Position numbers and translations under genes: made by a program
The notes under the pieces: model-generated
What the model saw: only the letters and a program-made list of their open reading frames with translations
Told to the model about the DNA's origin: nothing
The model's database searches: none
Origin: JAVVFH01 sp032250585
Lineage (GTDB): Bacteria > Pseudomonadota > Gammaproteobacteria > Xanthomonadales > SZUA-36
Length of the DNA stretch: 22,759 bases
Reading direction: 5' to 3'
NCBI GenBank assembly: GCA_032250585.1
Contig: JAVVFH010000028.1
Coordinates: forward strand, 1 to 22,759
Part shown: piece by piece, positions 22,106 to 22,759 of the stretch
How positions within the stretch are numbered: position 1 is the first letter of the stretch
Layout of the letters: every line of letters starts with the position of its first letter

Positions 22106-22675
22106 ATGATTCGTAGCACAAGTTTCTGGATTCTGATGACCGTGTTCCAGCTCATTTTCGGGCTGACGGTATTCGCCCTGACGCGCCAGTATTACCTGGA
22201 GGCGCAGGATGAGCGCGGCAGTGCCACGGTCGCGGCGCACCCGCCGGTATCCGGCTGGCCGGCCCCGAGCGACCAAGACGACCTGGCAAACCTGATCTCG
22301 GCCGGGCGACCACTCAGCACCGACCCCGACGTGCTGTCGGCCCAGGCCGACGAGTTTTTCGGACAAGCGCAGTACCAGAACGCCGCGCATCTGTACGAGC
22401 AGGCCCTGGCGGCAGGCGGCACGGACGCGAACACTTACAACAGCCTGGGCCTCACGCTGCATTATCTGGGGCGTTCCACCGAAGCGCTGAACATGTTGGA
22501 GCAGGGCATCGAGGTCGACCCCGGCTACCAGAGAATCTGGTTGACGCTGGGTTACGTCAACAGCCAACTGGGCAACGAGGCCGAAGCGCGCACCGCGTTG
22601 ACGACCGCGGTGCAGATGAGCGCCGACAACGAGATCGGCCGTTCCGCAGCCAGTATGCTGGACAATCTGCGCTGA
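22106..22675 (+). CDS. Membrane-anchored TPR-repeat protein
   Basis: A 189-residue protein with one N-terminal membrane helix (FWILMTVFQLIFGLTVFAL, about 6-24), so the rest lies in the periplasm. After a low-complexity linker come about three TPR motifs: ADEFFGQAQYQNAAHLYEQAL, YNSLGLTLHYLGRSTEALNML, and WLTLGYVNSQLGNEAEARTAL, which form a protein-binding scaffold. The ATG at 22106 follows a GAGGTG ribosome site by 6 bases; starts at 22079 (GTG), 22097 and 22100 are possible. No adjacent gene is visible downstream to suggest partners. Confidence 0.85.
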   Translation: MIRSTSFWILMTVFQLIFGLTVFALTRQYYLEAQDERGSATVAAHPPVSGWPAPSDQDDLANLISAGRPLSTDPDVLSAQADEFFGQAQYQNAAHLYEQALAAGGTDANTYNSLGLTLHYLGRSTEALNMLEQGIEVDPGYQRIWLTLGYVNSQLGNEAEARTALTTAVQMSADNEIGRSAASMLDNLR

Positions 22676-22759
22676 GAGCCTGTTTGTGGGTTCGGCCGTT
22701 TCCTTCCGTCGCTAACCCGCATAATTCACCAAGGCGGACCGAAAATTGAGATTTCATCT

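Overview
The window is GC-rich, densely coded bacterial DNA, most likely from a gammaproteobacterium. Support comes from the gene content: a PHP nuclease of the TrpH/RNase AM type, YajQ, YaiI/DUF188, YbjQ, a CigR-family protein, DUF4124 and a RAYT transposase with REP-like repeats. The assignment rests on family recognition only. No marker gene fixes the genus.

Layout. 1-6687 is a metabolic block. A coniferyl-aldehyde-type dehydrogenase (cut by the window edge), a GlcD-type FAD oxidoreductase and a ThDP-dependent decarboxylase-like enzyme run on the + strand. They converge on a - strand pair, an APC permease followed by an FMN-dependent L-2-hydroxyacid dehydrogenase. Together these could oxidise both enantiomers of a 2-hydroxyacid to the 2-oxoacid, decarboxylate it and oxidise the aldehyde, as in the mandelate pathway. 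The substrate is unknown.

6728-9625 is a segment bounded by two identical 29-nt repeats. The left copy is one arm of a perfect inverted repeat. The segment holds a secreted metallo-beta-lactamase-fold hydrolase, a possible 42-codon small gene and an orphan membrane histidine kinase. The kinase's TTG start overlaps the small ORF's stop.

9621-11690 is a gene graveyard. It holds a SulP anion transporter reduced to a patchwork by internal deletions, the C-terminal stub of a sucrose-phosphate phosphatase/synthase, an intact PfkB sugar kinase and a broken amylosucrase. I read it as the residue of a sucrose operon of the sps-spp-fruK-ams type, of which only the fructokinase is whole.

11724-17996 is mostly small conserved housekeeping and stress genes: PaaI-type thioesterase, dodecin, CigR-like protein, DUF4124 protein, cold-shock protein with a clear terminator, RRM protein, DUF188 protein, YajQ, a secreted cupin, a cytochrome c fused to an outer-membrane-barrel-like domain, and a small secreted protein of unknown function.

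17999-19826 is a mobile-element zone. A RAYT (REP-associated tyrosine transposase) is flanked by inverted clusters of a GGGACACCCACCA-type repeat. A short 9-mer array lies on its left, and a frameshifted, truncated UrcA-like gene on its right.

19845-22759 holds YbjQ and a zinc-finger anti-sigma-like membrane protein in one - strand unit. Upstream lies what looks like a region-2 fragment of its lost ECF sigma factor. A complete tRNA-Ala(CGC), the PHP-domain nuclease and a membrane-anchored TPR protein follow.

I found no CRISPR array, prophage, toxin-antitoxin pair or biosynthetic cluster. The most unusual content is the decay and repeat structure and the possible dual-enantiomer hydroxyacid pathway. 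I saw no clearly new multi-gene defence or signalling system.
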